The notes beneath the pieces are model-generated. The model searched no databases, was not told where the DNA came from, and saw nothing but the letters and a program-made list of their open reading frames with translations. Of a stretch of 6,889 bases of DNA, positions 1 through 6,424 are shown piece after piece. The stretch's first letter is position 1. Every line of letters starts with the position of its first letter. The stretch lies in assembly GCA_014729055.1 (NCBI GenBank), contig WJKO01000286.1, positions 1-6,889 of the forward strand, read 5' to 3'. Source of the DNA: Promethearchaeota archaeon (GTDB taxonomy: Archaea > Asgardarchaeota > Lokiarchaeia > Sigyniarchaeales > Promethearchaeaceae). Made by a program: the position numbers and the translations under genes.

Positions 1-1
1 G

Positions 2-118
2 AATACAGGATGGGAATTAAAAGAATTCAGCGATGTAGGTTTTCTCGAACCACCAAATAAGCAAGATCTGATGATCTTGCGATTATATGATCTAAATCAG
101 AATTTTTTAAGAAAATGA
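2..118 (+). CDS. C-terminal end of an unidentified protein (5' end outside window)
   Basis: Reading frame 2 is open from the window edge to a TGA at 116-118 and gives 38 residues, beginning NTGWELKEFSDVGF and ending in NQNFLRK. The mix of hydrophobic, aromatic and charged residues looks like real coding sequence, and the other two plus frames are less protein-like. The stop lies only 23 bp from the stop of the convergent methyltransferase gene, which fits the compact end of a real gene. I recognise no family motif in so short a piece. It could be the tail of an enzyme or of a DNA-related partner of the methyltransferase, but nothing here supports choosing between these. Confidence 0.55.
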   Translation, partial: NTGWELKEFSDVGFLEPPNKQDLMILRLYDLNQNFLRK

Positions 119-141
119 GAAAATACTCCTCTATTTTCATT

Positions 142-1065
142 CTATTCCGTCTTCTTATCAACATATTTTTTCAAATTAGGATACTTAACGACTAATTCTT
201 CGTCAGAAGGTAACTTAGCATTTAGTGGTTCATAAAATTCTCCTAATTTAATTGCTTTCAAATTCATTTCATGAATATCTTTCATTTTCTCGTTCAACTC
301 GAAGCCATAGAAATGTCGATATAACCCCTTTGCGCATATTGCTGTTGTCGCATTACCCATAAAAGGATCAAAAACAAGATCGCCCGGTTTCGAAGAAAAT
401 TGAATCATCCTATTTACTAATTTTTCTGGCAATTTTGTTCCATTCTTTTTCAATCCCGGGTGATACTCTCTGGGGATATCCCATACGTCCTCGGGATAAT
501 AGATATATTTGTTAAAAAAATAAGATTTCTCATCTTTCACGACAAATAAAATATGATAATGAGCGCTAACATATTTATTCTTCGTGAAAACCCCAAACTG
601 GTATTTCCAGATCAAATGATTAATTAAAACAAGGTCAGTATCTTCGATAGCATTTAAAATACTTCTTAGATTCGTCCAACCCGAAACCAGATAAGCTGAA
701 CTCTCAGGTTTCATTATATGAAATAATTCTTGAATCCATTTTTTTGAAAAATTATCATACGATCCATCAATTTCGATATATCCGTCAACAACATTCTCTG
801 ATTTACGATTATATTGACTTTCCAGACCAGAAAAATCGATTCCAAACGGAGGATCTGCAATAATTAGATCCACACTTTCGTCGGGCATATTTTTCATATT
901 CTTTATACAATCACAATATCTAATCGTATCTTGTCCTACAGCATGATTTGCGCTTAAATAAAGTTCCTTGGCTTCTTCTATATTCCAATCGGGTTCAACT
1001 TTATATTTTAATTGGGCTAATCCTGGTTCATACTTTTTTTTACTTGATTTTGGCATACATATCAC
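142..1065 (-). CDS. DNA methyltransferase, N6-adenine/N4-cytosine type (beta order of motifs)
   Basis: This is an S-adenosylmethionine-dependent DNA base methylase of the N6_N4_Mtase family, acting on an exocyclic amino group in genomic DNA. The catalytic motif IV is DPPF at residues 71-74, preceded by the typical PDESVDLIIA. The SAM-binding motif I, FDPFMGNATT, lies near residues 232-241, after KLPEKLVNRMI (211-221), which matches the motif X region. Catalytic motif first and SAM motif last is the beta-class order; DPPF favours N6-adenine over N4-cytosine. Residues about 140-205 probably contain the target-recognition region. The length (307 aa) is normal and complete. The start is either GTG at 1063-1065, overlapping the upstream stop by 4 bp (GTGA), or ATG at 1054-1056; neither has a clear ribosome-binding site, so translational coupling is likely. 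The stop is TAG. No restriction endonuclease is visible next to it, so it may be an orphan methylase. The recognition sequence cannot be read from the protein. Confidence 0.9.
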   Translation of the reverse strand: MICMPKSSKKKYEPGLAQLKYKVEPDWNIEEAKELYLSANHAVGQDTIRYCDCIKNMKNMPDESVDLIIADPPFGIDFSGLESQYNRKSENVVDGYIEIDGSYDNFSKKWIQELFHIMKPESSAYLVSGWTNLRSILNAIEDTDLVLINHLIWKYQFGVFTKNKYVSAHYHILFVVKDEKSYFFNKYIYYPEDVWDIPREYHPGLKKNGTKLPEKLVNRMIQFSSKPGDLVFDPFMGNATTAICAKGLYRHFYGFELNEKMKDIHEMNLKAIKLGEFYEPLNAKLPSDEELVVKYPNLKKYVDKKTE

Positions 1066-2519
1066 TTATGGAGATTATATGGAGATTCTATTGTCAAAAA
1101 AGAGTCTAATGTAGATTTATTCAATACCTTTAATAGCCTAGTAACTGGAAGAATATCAGAATAAACGGGTATATTAATCTCTTGGAGTTTACGCTTCAAA
1201 GCCAATTGTTCATCAACATATCCTATATCTTGAATAATAACAACGATAGGTTTTTCACATTTGCTCTTGACTGTTTTTAAAGTATTATACAATTCCTCAG
1301 ATAAATTAATATCTGCTCTCATTTGATGTGTGAGATAAAGCGGCGCAATTTCAAAAATAATACCATCGATTAAACCATCATCTAAAATAACTTCAAAAAT
1401 GTGTCCTATTTTCTCAGGTTCATAAATGGTAACTGCTAAATCTACGGGATTATTGTAGCTAGTTCCTTTTGCAGTAAAAAGGTTTGATAATTTATTCCTC
1501 GTTACAGAATCCACTTTAAACCTCGGCAATTTTATTCCATATTCAGCCAACAAGTCAGCACAAACTACACCGTAACCGCCCGATAAAGATACTAAACATG
1601 CATTTTCTATTTTCTTAAATCCTGCCATTCTAATATATTTCGTTAGCGAAATTACATCATTATAAGTTTCTAATAGTATTCCACCAGCTTGTTTTATTGC
1701 ACTTTTCCATATCGTAAAATTACCAACTAAAGACGCCGTATGACTGATTGCAGCTTGAGTGCCAACTTTTGTCCTACCTGCTTTTAGAATAAGTATCGGT
1801 TTCTGTGAAGATTTTATGAGATCAATTAAGGTTTTACCGATTCCCTTTGGAAGACCTTCAACATACGCAACGATTATATTAGTTTCTGGGTCTTTAAGGA
1901 GGTAATGAAATACATCTAAAACATTCACATCAATGGCATTACCAATCGAAAATGCTTTTGAAATAGGACAATTTTCATTAGTTAAGCCGTGGATTATAAG
2001 ATTACACAATCCTCCCGATTGGGCAACAACACCAACGTTACCATAGTCTGATGGCAACGAAGAGCGCCATCGTATACCTTTTTTTGGATAATATAACCCC
2101 ATACCGTTAGGTCCTAAAATACGCAATTGTTTGTCGGCAGATTCCAAAATCTTCATCTGCAGATTTTTACCTTCGTTAGTACCTTCGTCAGCAAAATCCG
2201 CGGTAAAGATACCCACCATTTTTACGCCCTTCACCACACAATCAGATATAATATCAGGCACTAAATGACGGGGTACTGTAATAAAAGCATAGTCAATGGG
2301 TTTAGATGACGGTACATCGGTCAATTTATCATATACTTCCACACTCGGTAATTCATCAATTGACTTCAAACCAGGATTTATCGCATAGATTTGTCCTTTA
2401 AACGTATCATGAAATGTTTTCGTAAAGAAAAAGTTTCTTTTACGAGATGCCCCGATAATGGCTATAGAGTTAATCTCTGAGATAAAGTCTAAGTCTTTAT
2501 ACTTATAATCGTATTTCAT
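1062..2519 (-). CDS. Acyl-CoA synthetase (NDP/ADP-forming), alpha subunit
   Basis: The product belongs to the ADP-forming acetyl/acyl-CoA synthetase family, which converts acyl-CoA, ADP and phosphate into free acid, CoA and ATP in the cytoplasm. Domains in order: an N-terminal CoA-binding Rossmann domain (residues about 14-145, with SIAIIGASRKR, YAINPG and LGPNGMGLYYP), then two succinyl-CoA-ligase-like flavodoxin domains (about 160-300 and 305-460). The phosphohistidine is H260 in AISHTASLVG, matching the conserved SHT motif of the family. Other signatures are AQSGGL (166-171), SIGNAIDV (191-198), SLSGGYGV (311-318) and NPVDL (357-361). The length of 485 aa equals a stand-alone alpha subunit. 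The ATP-grasp beta subunit (about 230 aa) is neither fused nor adjacent, as also occurs in archaea such as Pyrococcus. The start is ATG at 2517-2519, 24 bp after the hydrolase stop. The gene probably shares a transcript with its neighbours. The acid used is unknown; acetate is the default for sugar fermentation. Confidence 0.93.
   Translation of the reverse strand: MKYDYKYKDLDFISEINSIAIIGASRKRNFFFTKTFHDTFKGQIYAINPGLKSIDELPSVEVYDKLTDVPSSKPIDYAFITVPRHLVPDIISDCVVKGVKMVGIFTADFADEGTNEGKNLQMKILESADKQLRILGPNGMGLYYPKKGIRWRSSLPSDYGNVGVVAQSGGLCNLIIHGLTNENCPISKAFSIGNAIDVNVLDVFHYLLKDPETNIIVAYVEGLPKGIGKTLIDLIKSSQKPILILKAGRTKVGTQAAISHTASLVGNFTIWKSAIKQAGGILLETYNDVISLTKYIRMAGFKKIENACLVSLSGGYGVVCADLLAEYGIKLPRFKVDSVTRNKLSNLFTAKGTSYNNPVDLAVTIYEPEKIGHIFEVILDDGLIDGIIFEIAPLYLTHQMRADINLSEELYNTLKTVKSKCEKPIVVIIQDIGYVDEQLALKRKLQEINIPVYSDILPVTRLLKVLNKSTLDSFLTIESPYNLHK
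1067..1087. repeat. Tandem 11-bp duplication at the synthetase/methyltransferase junction
   Basis: TATGGAGATT occurs at 1067-1076 and again at 1078-1087, with a period of 11 bp. The repeat encodes the last residues of the synthetase (SPYNLHK). Because 11 is not a multiple of three, the second copy shifts the reading frame of the synthetase tail. With one copy the gene would stop at a TAA immediately before the GTG of the methylase; with two it ends at a TGA overlapping that GTG. Confidence 0.75.
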
Positions 2520-2530
2520 TTTCTTTCCAT
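2516..2530 (-). other. Four-codon mini-ORF (MERK-stop) overlapping the synthetase start
   Basis: On the minus strand the best-placed ATG after the Shine-Dalgarno sequence AAGGAG is at 2530-2528, only 4 nt away. It reads ATG GAA AGA AAA TGA, and its TGA overlaps the ATG of the synthetase gene (2519-2517). Ribosomes could initiate here, terminate after four codons and re-initiate at the synthetase ATG. Alternatively the short frame is accidental and the Shine-Dalgarno sequence serves the synthetase directly at a long 15-nt spacing. Confidence 0.4.
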
Positions 2531-2534
2531 TGAT

Positions 2535-2540
2535 CTCCTT
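2535..2540 (-). promoter_or_regulatory. Ribosome-binding site AAGGAG before the synthetase gene
   Basis: AAGGAG lies in the 24-bp gap between the hydrolase stop (TAG, 2544-2546) and the synthetase. It is the only clear Shine-Dalgarno sequence seen in the window. It sits 4 nt from the mini-ORF ATG and 15 nt from the synthetase ATG, so its position decides between direct and re-initiation models. Confidence 0.65.
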
Positions 2541-2543
2541 AAA

Positions 2544-5500
2544 CTAATTATAGACTCGAATCACAACTTTCCCGGTAATTCCAGCAGCCTTTATATTAGT
2601 TTGCAACATATTCTGTGCAATTCCATAATGCACTAATTCTATTTTATTTACCTTACCTGGTTGAATTAAATCAGAAATATCAGTAATCCACCTGTTCCAA
2701 AGAATTTCATGGAGTTTTCCATTGATTCTCACTTCAATGCAATCAGTCGTATCTTGGATCTCTAAAATCAAAGTTCTCGCTTTTAATTGGGGTGGCGCCA
2801 TCCATTCTTGAATATAAGAGAATCCTCCATGGTATCGCATGAACCCTTGCTCCGTGAGATCTTCAAGTTTAATGTTATCCCGTGGTTGTTTAATATAGGG
2901 AATACCATCTTTTACTTCTGATTCAAAATTGCCTATTAGGCGCCATGGATCCGTTACAACATGGAATGTACTATGATTGCCTGTCTGGCACACCATCTTA
3001 ACCTCATTCATTCCATTGGTTAAATATTTTGATATATCTGTTACAATCCAACATGGGTCCAAATACTTGTACTCAAAATCAAATTTCACATTTATTTTTT
3101 TATCATTTATGAAAAAAGCCAGATCCTTCATAGAAAATGTCGCATTATCTCCACCCCTCAAAGGCATATACGTCGTTTTACCCCATCCATAATCTCCTAC
3201 TAATCCTTCAATAACGAGTTTTACGGGTGTAATATTTTTAACGTTAGAAACGTGGAATTTATGCCGAAATGTTCGTTTTGAAGTATAGCCCCACGCTTTT
3301 CCTGCTTTTATTTCGTAACTGGAAATCCATCGTTGATATAGCATAGCACCATTTGGATCCTTTAACTCACATTTCCATTGATCACCAAGATTAATTACAT
3401 CAATAGGGTTTTTGTTTATATTAAAAAGAGGAAATCTCTTCTTTGGTATTCCCTTATTACTTGACTTGACTGAAGAGTTTTCTTCATTTTTTTCTGCCCC
3501 TTTCCCGGATTCAAAGTTTAAAACAAAAAGATACGAGCGATATGGTGGAAAATCTATATCAATTAGGATGTTCCCAGCATCTTTTTCATATTTTTTAAAG
3601 TTATAAATGTCTCCCGTCAATGTATCCCATAATTCAATTGATAGCAGCTTTTTCAAGTTTTCTTTCTCTAAGAGCTTAGAAGTGTTAATAATCACCCTAG
3701 CTTGTTTATAATTTGCATTTTTAGACGTATTAGCGAGAAAGAATATTTCTCTTCGATCAAAAGACTTATGAACACACATGATGTAGGCTGCATGGAGTTT
3801 CTGTTTTGCGTTTTTAAATATAACAGATGTTCTCTCTTCAAGATTTATCGTCTTTCTACATGCTTTTTCAACAAGAGGGTAATATGGACCGAAAAATGGT
3901 TTTTCGTTTTTAGTATAGATAAAGATCGCACGTCCACCATTCGAATTCTTATTTTCATTCAGTTTGTATTTTTTTATTCCATTTGCGACAAATTTTTCGT
4001 AATGCTTAACTGGGTCGATACCGAAAATATCTTTAATTATGTCTTGCAATTCATTAGATGAACCAGTATCTTTCTCTTTAATCGGTAGAATCATTGAGGC
4101 AATTATTTTACCCCCAGCATTGTAAAACTTTTGCATAAACTTGGCAAATTCCAGCGATATACATGTGGTAGCACCTACAAATAGAACCTTAAAGTTTTGA
4201 TTGCGAATTTTAATGAAGACATTGTCGTTCTGTATTTCTATCGAGGACCCTATTATTATATCTTCATTAGCTAATTCAAAATCTATTTGTTGTCTATAAA
4301 GACAATCAGGACTATGCATAAATTGTTTTCCGATGGTTTCCGCTAAATTCCCAGCTAAATTTGCGTTCATTTCTGAATAAAAAGTATTTGTTGGATACAA
4401 CAGCAATATATCCGTACTTAATACCCCAGAATGTGCATTAAGAATAGTGCATAATCTCGCATTATGGTCACATAACTTCTTCCAATGGAGATAATACGGT
4501 TGATGATAAAAGCTTGCTGGATGATCTTGCTTTCTGTAGCCATCTTCGGAATAGGCAAAATCGTGTGGAACAAATAGATCGCACCCCGTAGCAATGAGAT
4601 AGTCATTCACGCGTTTAGCGCTAGCCATTGTTATATCCCAGCTTGAAGTGCCAAAAGCTTCAACTAATACTCGTGGCTTTCCCAAGAGGTGGGCGGCGGA
4701 ACTAGCAAATTTACTCGCTAAAGGCATCTCACCCGCCATACCCGTATAAGGATCGTTTTTTAAATCCCATAAATCTTCATAATAATCCGGGCGAACTTCC
4801 TCAGTAAGTTGATCACAACCCCCATAATGCATATATTCAAATACTTTAAAGAAGTCACCTTGGTTTCTTATCTGGTTAGGAAAACTTCCCTCAGCATTCA
4901 CGTGTCCTGTACTGCGGAAATTATATTGGTCGCAATATTCATAAATCTGTTTATAAAAAGCATCTACATACATCTTGGTTACTGTTTCCCAATAATGACA
5001 GCGATATTTAGCAGAGATAGGACCGGCATCATAAAAAATTGGTATTAACGCCTCCTTAAAATCATAACCATGCATTTCTTTAAAAACTTCGGGATAAGTA
5101 GCAGTGAAAGTAAGATATTTGAAAAATGTTGCACTCGGGAATTGCACGTGTGCCATGCTAGGTTCATCTGTGAAGATTCCAGGAACCACCGTCCCTATAT
5201 AGTCTTTTTTACCTTTTTCAACAAAATAATTTATGTATTTTTTATGTGTCTCTTTCATAAAATCTTGAACGGTCTCTTTTCTAAGAATGTCAATATATCC
5301 GTTCATATTAGCGTCTGGACTATTAATACAAATACAGAAAAATAAAACACACCATTCTCCGTCAGGTACGTCCCAAACAAGTTTCCCATCCCTAATATAT
5401 TGTGTAACATCAACCCATTTATCCCAAACATTTGAAAAATCCGGGTAATTTTCAGGATTGGGGACGGCTATAGCAGCGAAGAATTCTGTTTCTTCTGAAA

Positions 5501-5927
5501 TTTTCTTGTAATCTAATTTGTACTCAATATGCTCATACCCATCATATACATCCTCATCAAATAATGCTAAGAATTTGGCTCTATTTTCAGGATGTTCTGG
5601 CCCAGTTATTAAACCAGAAACGGGTCCACTCGGCCAGTTGTCTTCATCGTATAAAAAACAAGGCATATCAAGCTTTTTACACTCATCAGCAGCAGCCTCC
5701 ACATTTTCTAGCCAACGCTTTCCCATATAGGGCGTAAGGCGTCCATGGCGCGGATGAATAAACTCGCCCCCAATACCATGAGTATGATGGTCTCTAATCT
5801 GACGTTGCACTTCTTTTTCCACCATTTCATGATTCCAAAACCAAAAAGGCATCATTCGGAATTCATTAGGAGGTTCCTTAAATAATTCATTGAGAGATTT
5901 TTCGTAATTTTCTTCCAAATTTATCAA
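2544..5927 (-). CDS. GH106-like glycoside hydrolase (alpha-L-rhamnosidase-type), cytoplasmic
   Basis: This is a large multidomain glycosidase resembling family GH106, whose characterised members remove terminal alpha-L-rhamnose from plant-type glycans. The hallmark N-terminal signature is clear: PFWFWN (27-32), HGIGGEFIHPRHG (50-62) and FLYDEDNWPSG (91-101). Acidic motifs in the barrel are FTDEPS (252-257), GHVNAEG (341-347), CDQLTEE (371-377) and LVEAFGTSSW (421-430); two of these glutamates are probably catalytic, but alignment is needed to assign them. Residues about 505-615 look like a Rossmann-like domain (FVGATTCISLE, GGKIIASM), followed by beta-sandwich sequence and a charged Ser/Lys/Glu linker at about 805-832. 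The C-terminal third (about 840-1127) is jelly-roll, galactose-binding-like (VRINGKLHEILW, DISDLIQPGKVN). The length fits the family. No signal peptide or membrane segment is seen, so it should act on imported oligosaccharides. The proposed start is TTG at 5925-5927; the first in-frame ATGs (codons 25-26) would cut into the conserved N-terminus. The substrate could differ from rhamnosides. Confidence 0.85.
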   Translation of the reverse strand: MINLEENYEKSLNELFKEPPNEFRMMPFWFWNHEMVEKEVQRQIRDHHTHGIGGEFIHPRHGRLTPYMGKRWLENVEAAADECKKLDMPCFLYDEDNWPSGPVSGLITGPEHPENRAKFLALFDEDVYDGYEHIEYKLDYKKISEETEFFAAIAVPNPENYPDFSNVWDKWVDVTQYIRDGKLVWDVPDGEWCVLFFCICINSPDANMNGYIDILRKETVQDFMKETHKKYINYFVEKGKKDYIGTVVPGIFTDEPSMAHVQFPSATFFKYLTFTATYPEVFKEMHGYDFKEALIPIFYDAGPISAKYRCHYWETVTKMYVDAFYKQIYEYCDQYNFRSTGHVNAEGSFPNQIRNQGDFFKVFEYMHYGGCDQLTEEVRPDYYEDLWDLKNDPYTGMAGEMPLASKFASSAAHLLGKPRVLVEAFGTSSWDITMASAKRVNDYLIATGCDLFVPHDFAYSEDGYRKQDHPASFYHQPYYLHWKKLCDHNARLCTILNAHSGVLSTDILLLYPTNTFYSEMNANLAGNLAETIGKQFMHSPDCLYRQQIDFELANEDIIIGSSIEIQNDNVFIKIRNQNFKVLFVGATTCISLEFAKFMQKFYNAGGKIIASMILPIKEKDTGSSNELQDIIKDIFGIDPVKHYEKFVANGIKKYKLNENKNSNGGRAIFIYTKNEKPFFGPYYPLVEKACRKTINLEERTSVIFKNAKQKLHAAYIMCVHKSFDRREIFFLANTSKNANYKQARVIINTSKLLEKENLKKLLSIELWDTLTGDIYNFKKYEKDAGNILIDIDFPPYRSYLFVLNFESGKGAEKNEENSSVKSSNKGIPKKRFPLFNINKNPIDVINLGDQWKCELKDPNGAMLYQRWISSYEIKAGKAWGYTSKRTFRHKFHVSNVKNITPVKLVIEGLVGDYGWGKTTYMPLRGGDNATFSMKDLAFFINDKKINVKFDFEYKYLDPCWIVTDISKYLTNGMNEVKMVCQTGNHSTFHVVTDPWRLIGNFESEVKDGIPYIKQPRDNIKLEDLTEQGFMRYHGGFSYIQEWMAPPQLKARTLILEIQDTTDCIEVRINGKLHEILWNRWITDISDLIQPGKVNKIELVHYGIAQNMLQTNIKAAGITGKVVIRVYN

Positions 5928-5943
5928 CTTTACATTTTTATTC

Positions 5944-5967
5944 TGTCATCTATTTTCAATGATGACA
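5944..5967. promoter_or_regulatory. Perfect inverted repeat upstream of the hydrolase operon (possible operator)
   Basis: TGTCATC (5944-5950) and GATGACA (5961-5967) are exact reverse complements separated by 10 bp. The element lies 17-40 bp upstream of the hydrolase start codon, downstream of the candidate promoters. The spacing suits a dimeric helix-turn-helix regulator binding near the transcription start or in the leader. In RNA it could form a 7-bp hairpin instead. No regulator gene is recognisable in the window. Confidence 0.45.
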
Positions 5968-6010
5968 TTTATCTAATTTTTAAAAATAAATATGAAGATC
6001 TTTGTGATAA

Positions 6011-6027
6011 ATTAATTAAATTTTTTG
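6011..6027 (-). promoter_or_regulatory. Candidate archaeal promoter (BRE/TATA) for the hydrolase operon
   Basis: On the minus strand, CAAAAAA is followed by TTTAATTAAT, resembling an archaeal BRE (purine/A-rich) joined to a TATA box. The expected transcription start is about 25 nt downstream, near 5990, leaving a leader of roughly 60 nt that includes the inverted repeat at 5944-5967. A second AT block at 5981-5993 is an alternative TATA and would place the start near the inverted repeat. The region is so AT-rich that chance matches are likely. Confidence 0.33.
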
Positions 6028-6068
6028 AAATGTTAACCTAGTTTCTGGGAAAAATCCGTACTTTTTTT

Positions 6069-6082
6069 AAAAAACTTTTAAG
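6069..6082 (+). promoter_or_regulatory. Candidate archaeal promoter for the 54-aa zinc-ribbon gene
   Basis: AAAAAA at 6069-6074 followed by CTTTTAAG at 6075-6082 resembles BRE plus TATA. Initiation about 25 nt downstream (near 6103-6106) would give a 5' leader of about 50 nt. The leader holds no strong Shine-Dalgarno sequence; GAAGG at 6144-6148, 8 nt before the ATG, is the nearest purine run. The call rests on sequence similarity alone in an AT-rich background. Confidence 0.3.
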
Positions 6083-6156
6083 AATAGAAAAAAAAGTAAG
6101 TACAAATAAAATTTAATTAACTAACTAAATAATCAAAAATACTGAAGGTTTGAAAA

Positions 6157-6321
6157 ATGGCGGAAAGAGAGTGGAAATGTCCAAAATGTGGTGCGGTTCC
6201 CCCGTTGATCCATGAACGAGACGATAAAACTAAAATTCTAATGCAAGGCAGCGGAATGCCCACAATGTATGCAAAGAAATTAGTGTGTGGTAAATGCGGA
6301 CACGAATGGAAAAAGGAATAA
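6157..6321 (+). CDS. Small stand-alone zinc-ribbon protein (TFIIS/Rpb9-like fold), 54 aa
   Basis: A complete 54-residue gene runs from ATG at 6157 to TAA at 6319-6321. Four cysteines form two knuckles, CPKC at 8-11 and CGKC at 44-47, followed by GHEW. A C-x2-C pair, a middle section with a turn (LMQGSGMPTMYAKKL), then C-x2-CGH-x-W is the pattern of the zinc ribbon at the C-terminus of TFIIS/TFS and in Rpb9 subunits. The acidic Asp-Glu pair that TFIIS ribbons insert into the RNA polymerase active site is absent; the matching stretch reads GSGMPT. Transcript-cleavage activity is therefore unlikely. It could bind RNA polymerase, a ribosomal component, nucleic acid or a protein partner. The gene is divergent from the hydrolase operon, with its own candidate promoter and terminator, so it seems to be a separate unit. 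Confidence 0.8.
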   Translation: MAEREWKCPKCGAVPPLIHERDDKTKILMQGSGMPTMYAKKLVCGKCGHEWKKE

Positions 6322-6342
6322 TAGATATTGATATCGAATGAT

Positions 6343-6378
6343 GGTATGATTTAATTCATCATCCATTTTTTCATTTTT
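6343..6378 (+). terminator. Hairpin plus T-runs after the 54-aa zinc-ribbon gene
   Basis: GGTATGAT (6343-6350) can pair with ATCATCC (6358-6364), with one bulged T and a 7-nt loop. T6 (6366-6371) and then T5 (6374-6378) follow directly. It begins 22 bp after the stop codon. Archaeal termination mainly needs the T-run, so the hairpin may be incidental. Confidence 0.5.
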
Positions 6379-6390
6379 ACTCACTACATT

Positions 6391-6424
6391 CAATTTAATC
6401 AATTTAATTAATTTAATTAATTAA
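6391..6424. repeat. AT-only imperfect tandem repeat tract
   Basis: The stretch consists of degenerate copies of AATTTAAT(T/C) with a period near 8-9 bp, ending in AATTAACC. A related block, AATTTAATTAACTAAC, lies upstream of the zinc-ribbon gene at about 6110-6125. It could be a simple low-complexity spacer, a DNA-bending element or a protein-binding tract. Confidence 0.5.

Noticed and set aside
142..1065. A complete restriction-modification system.
   Set aside because: Only the methylase is seen. The upstream genes are metabolic and the convergent partial gene is too short to call a nuclease.
2520..2546. Possible read-through of the hydrolase TAG stop into the synthetase: both genes are in the same frame with eight sense codons and no other stop between them.
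   Set aside because: Sharing a frame has a one-in-three chance, the hydrolase C-terminus looks complete, and a Shine-Dalgarno sequence and ATG are present. No pyrrolysine or recoding signal is visible.
4418..4606. A 62-codon minus-strand frame inside the hydrolase.
   Set aside because: It overlaps the conserved hydrolase coding sequence in another frame and its translation shows no recognisable features.
2977..5730. Several plus-strand open frames of 64-119 codons opposite the hydrolase gene.
   Set aside because: They lie wholly antisense to a gene with strong family motifs, have biased cysteine/phenylalanine-rich translations and no domain signatures, so they are shadow frames.
5933..5935. 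ATG at 5935-5933 as the hydrolase start.
   Set aside because: It is out of frame and followed directly by TAA; the in-frame TTG at 5927 is the better start.
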